From Pseudactinotalea sp. HY158 (lineage in GTDB: Bacteria; Actinomycetota; Actinomycetes; Actinomycetales; Beutenbergiaceae), in NCBI RefSeq assembly GCF_009660225.1, contig NZ_CP045920.1:496001-560000 (forward strand): 64,000 nucleotides of DNA. The letters run 5' to 3'. Below are positions 63,443-64,000 of this stretch, piece after piece. The translations under genes were made by a program, and so were the position numbers. The notes under the pieces were generated by a model. It did not search any database. It worked only from the letters and a program-made list of their open reading frames with translations, and was not told the DNA's origin. The first letter of the stretch is position 1. Each line of letters opens with the position of its first letter.

Positions 63443-64000
63443 ATGGCGGTGTACGAGGGAGCCTACCCGGGGCCGAGGCCCGTGGGAGCCCCGCCGCCCG
63501 AGCCCGCCTACCCTGCCTACCCTGCCGGCTCGGCCTACCCTGCCGGCTCTGCCTACCCTGTCGACTCTGCCGGCTCCGCCCACCCTGCCGGTTCAGTGCG
63601 CGCCACGGCCCGGGCTGCGTGGCGCGGCGTCGCGACCGGCCGCCGCCCTCGATGGCTGCACCGGTCGGGCCGGAGCCTCACCGAGGCGCTCATCGCGGGA
63701 ACGGCCGTCGCGGTCGTGCTGGTCCCGGACGCCGCCCTCACCCCCGAGGGGCGGGCGCTCCTCGGACTCGCGGCCGGAGCGGGCTACGGGATCGTCTCGG
63801 CCGTCCTGGGCCGGACATCGCGTCGCACGTCGTCCCCCGGCGCGCGGGACCGGGCCCGTGTGCTTCGAGCGGGCGGCCTCTGGGCCCTCCTGCTGGTCCT
63901 GGGCTATCAACTCCGGTTCCGGGCTCCCGTGCCGGTGCCGGCCCTGCTGGCCACGGTGGTGCTCGCGAGTGGAATGGTCGCGGGACTGCACGTCCTCGGA
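63443..64000 (+). CDS. Membrane protein, 5' part (runs off the right edge)
   Basis: The frame is open from ATG at 63443 to the window end (186 codons). The N-terminal 50 residues are Pro/Ala/Tyr-rich with tandem AYPAGS units (DNA repeat about 63500-63590). They are followed by a basic stretch (WRGVATGRRPRWLHRSGRS) and at least three hydrophobic segments: LIAGTAVAVVLV, LLGLAAGAGYGIVSAVL, and WALLLVLGYQL with PALLATVVLASGMVAGLH. Partial gene; family not recognised. GGAAGG precedes the ATG. Confidence 0.6.
   Translation, partial: MAVYEGAYPGPRPVGAPPPEPAYPAYPAGSAYPAGSAYPVDSAGSAHPAGSVRATARAAWRGVATGRRPRWLHRSGRSLTEALIAGTAVAVVLVPDAALTPEGRALLGLAAGAGYGIVSAVLGRTSRRTSSPGARDRARVLRAGGLWALLLVLGYQLRFRAPVPVPALLATVVLASGMVAGLHVLG

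Overview
The window is high-GC DNA (mostly above 70% by eye). It has GTG/TTG starts, many 4-bp ATGA/GTGA overlaps, a solitary CIRCE-controlled groEL, a DUF3263 protein, a WXG100 protein and five surface proteins ending in LPxTG/MPxTG sorting signals. This fits an actinomycete (Actinomycetota), probably a Micrococcales relative; genus cannot be decided from this sequence. No rRNA, tRNA, CRISPR array, transposase or replication origin was seen.

Layout. 1-15200 is mostly housekeeping and secreted proteins: a deazaflavin-type oxidoreductase, a lipoprotein, a wall-anchored 5'-nucleotidase, an S9 peptidase with an AhpD-like partner, an SGNH hydrolase with an acyl-CoA dehydrogenase, a META protein, a wall-anchored trypsin-like protease, uracil-DNA glycosylase, DUF3263, a LytR_C protein and a COG1233 FAD oxidoreductase. 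15400-19320 is a lower-GC island: a secreted Cys-containing peptide with a probable 5' frameshift, a lipoprotein, a peptidoglycan-binding membrane adaptor, an ABC ATPase and an FtsX/MacB-like permease, all overlapping or closely spaced. 19395-22724 holds an HTTM membrane pair and groEL with two CIRCE operators. 22904-31377 is a second lower-GC block: a GntR/FCD regulator, a PuuE-like polysaccharide deacetylase, a complete sugar-type ABC importer, a signal-less NMT1/THI5-fold protein and an MFS transporter. 31416-34637 carries two HD-domain proteins (one degenerate, with a collagen-like tail), an orphan WXG100 protein and tandem repeats. 34761-36689 is mog-moaE-moaA; moaD lies apart at 50516-50758.

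The most coherent system runs from about 36800 to 57982. Three large surface proteins (a PL8 polysaccharide lyase, a GH95 alpha-L-fucosidase and a parallel beta-helix protein) sit next to a full non-phosphorylating L-fucose pathway: mutarotase FucU, aldo/keto-reductase dehydrogenase, amidohydrolase lactonase, L-fuconate dehydratase, SDR dehydrogenase and FAH-family hydrolase, giving pyruvate plus lactate. A GntR/FCD regulator lies within the locus. A near-palindromic 19-bp site (TTAGACATCTGATGTTTAA) lies between the divergent dehydratase and hydrolase genes, and a related copy lies just upstream of the fucosidase start. This suggests one regulon linking extracellular fucose release to intracellular catabolism. 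No fucose transporter is in the window.

58011-63008 holds two large tandem LuxR-type ATPase regulators. The window ends inside a membrane protein gene.
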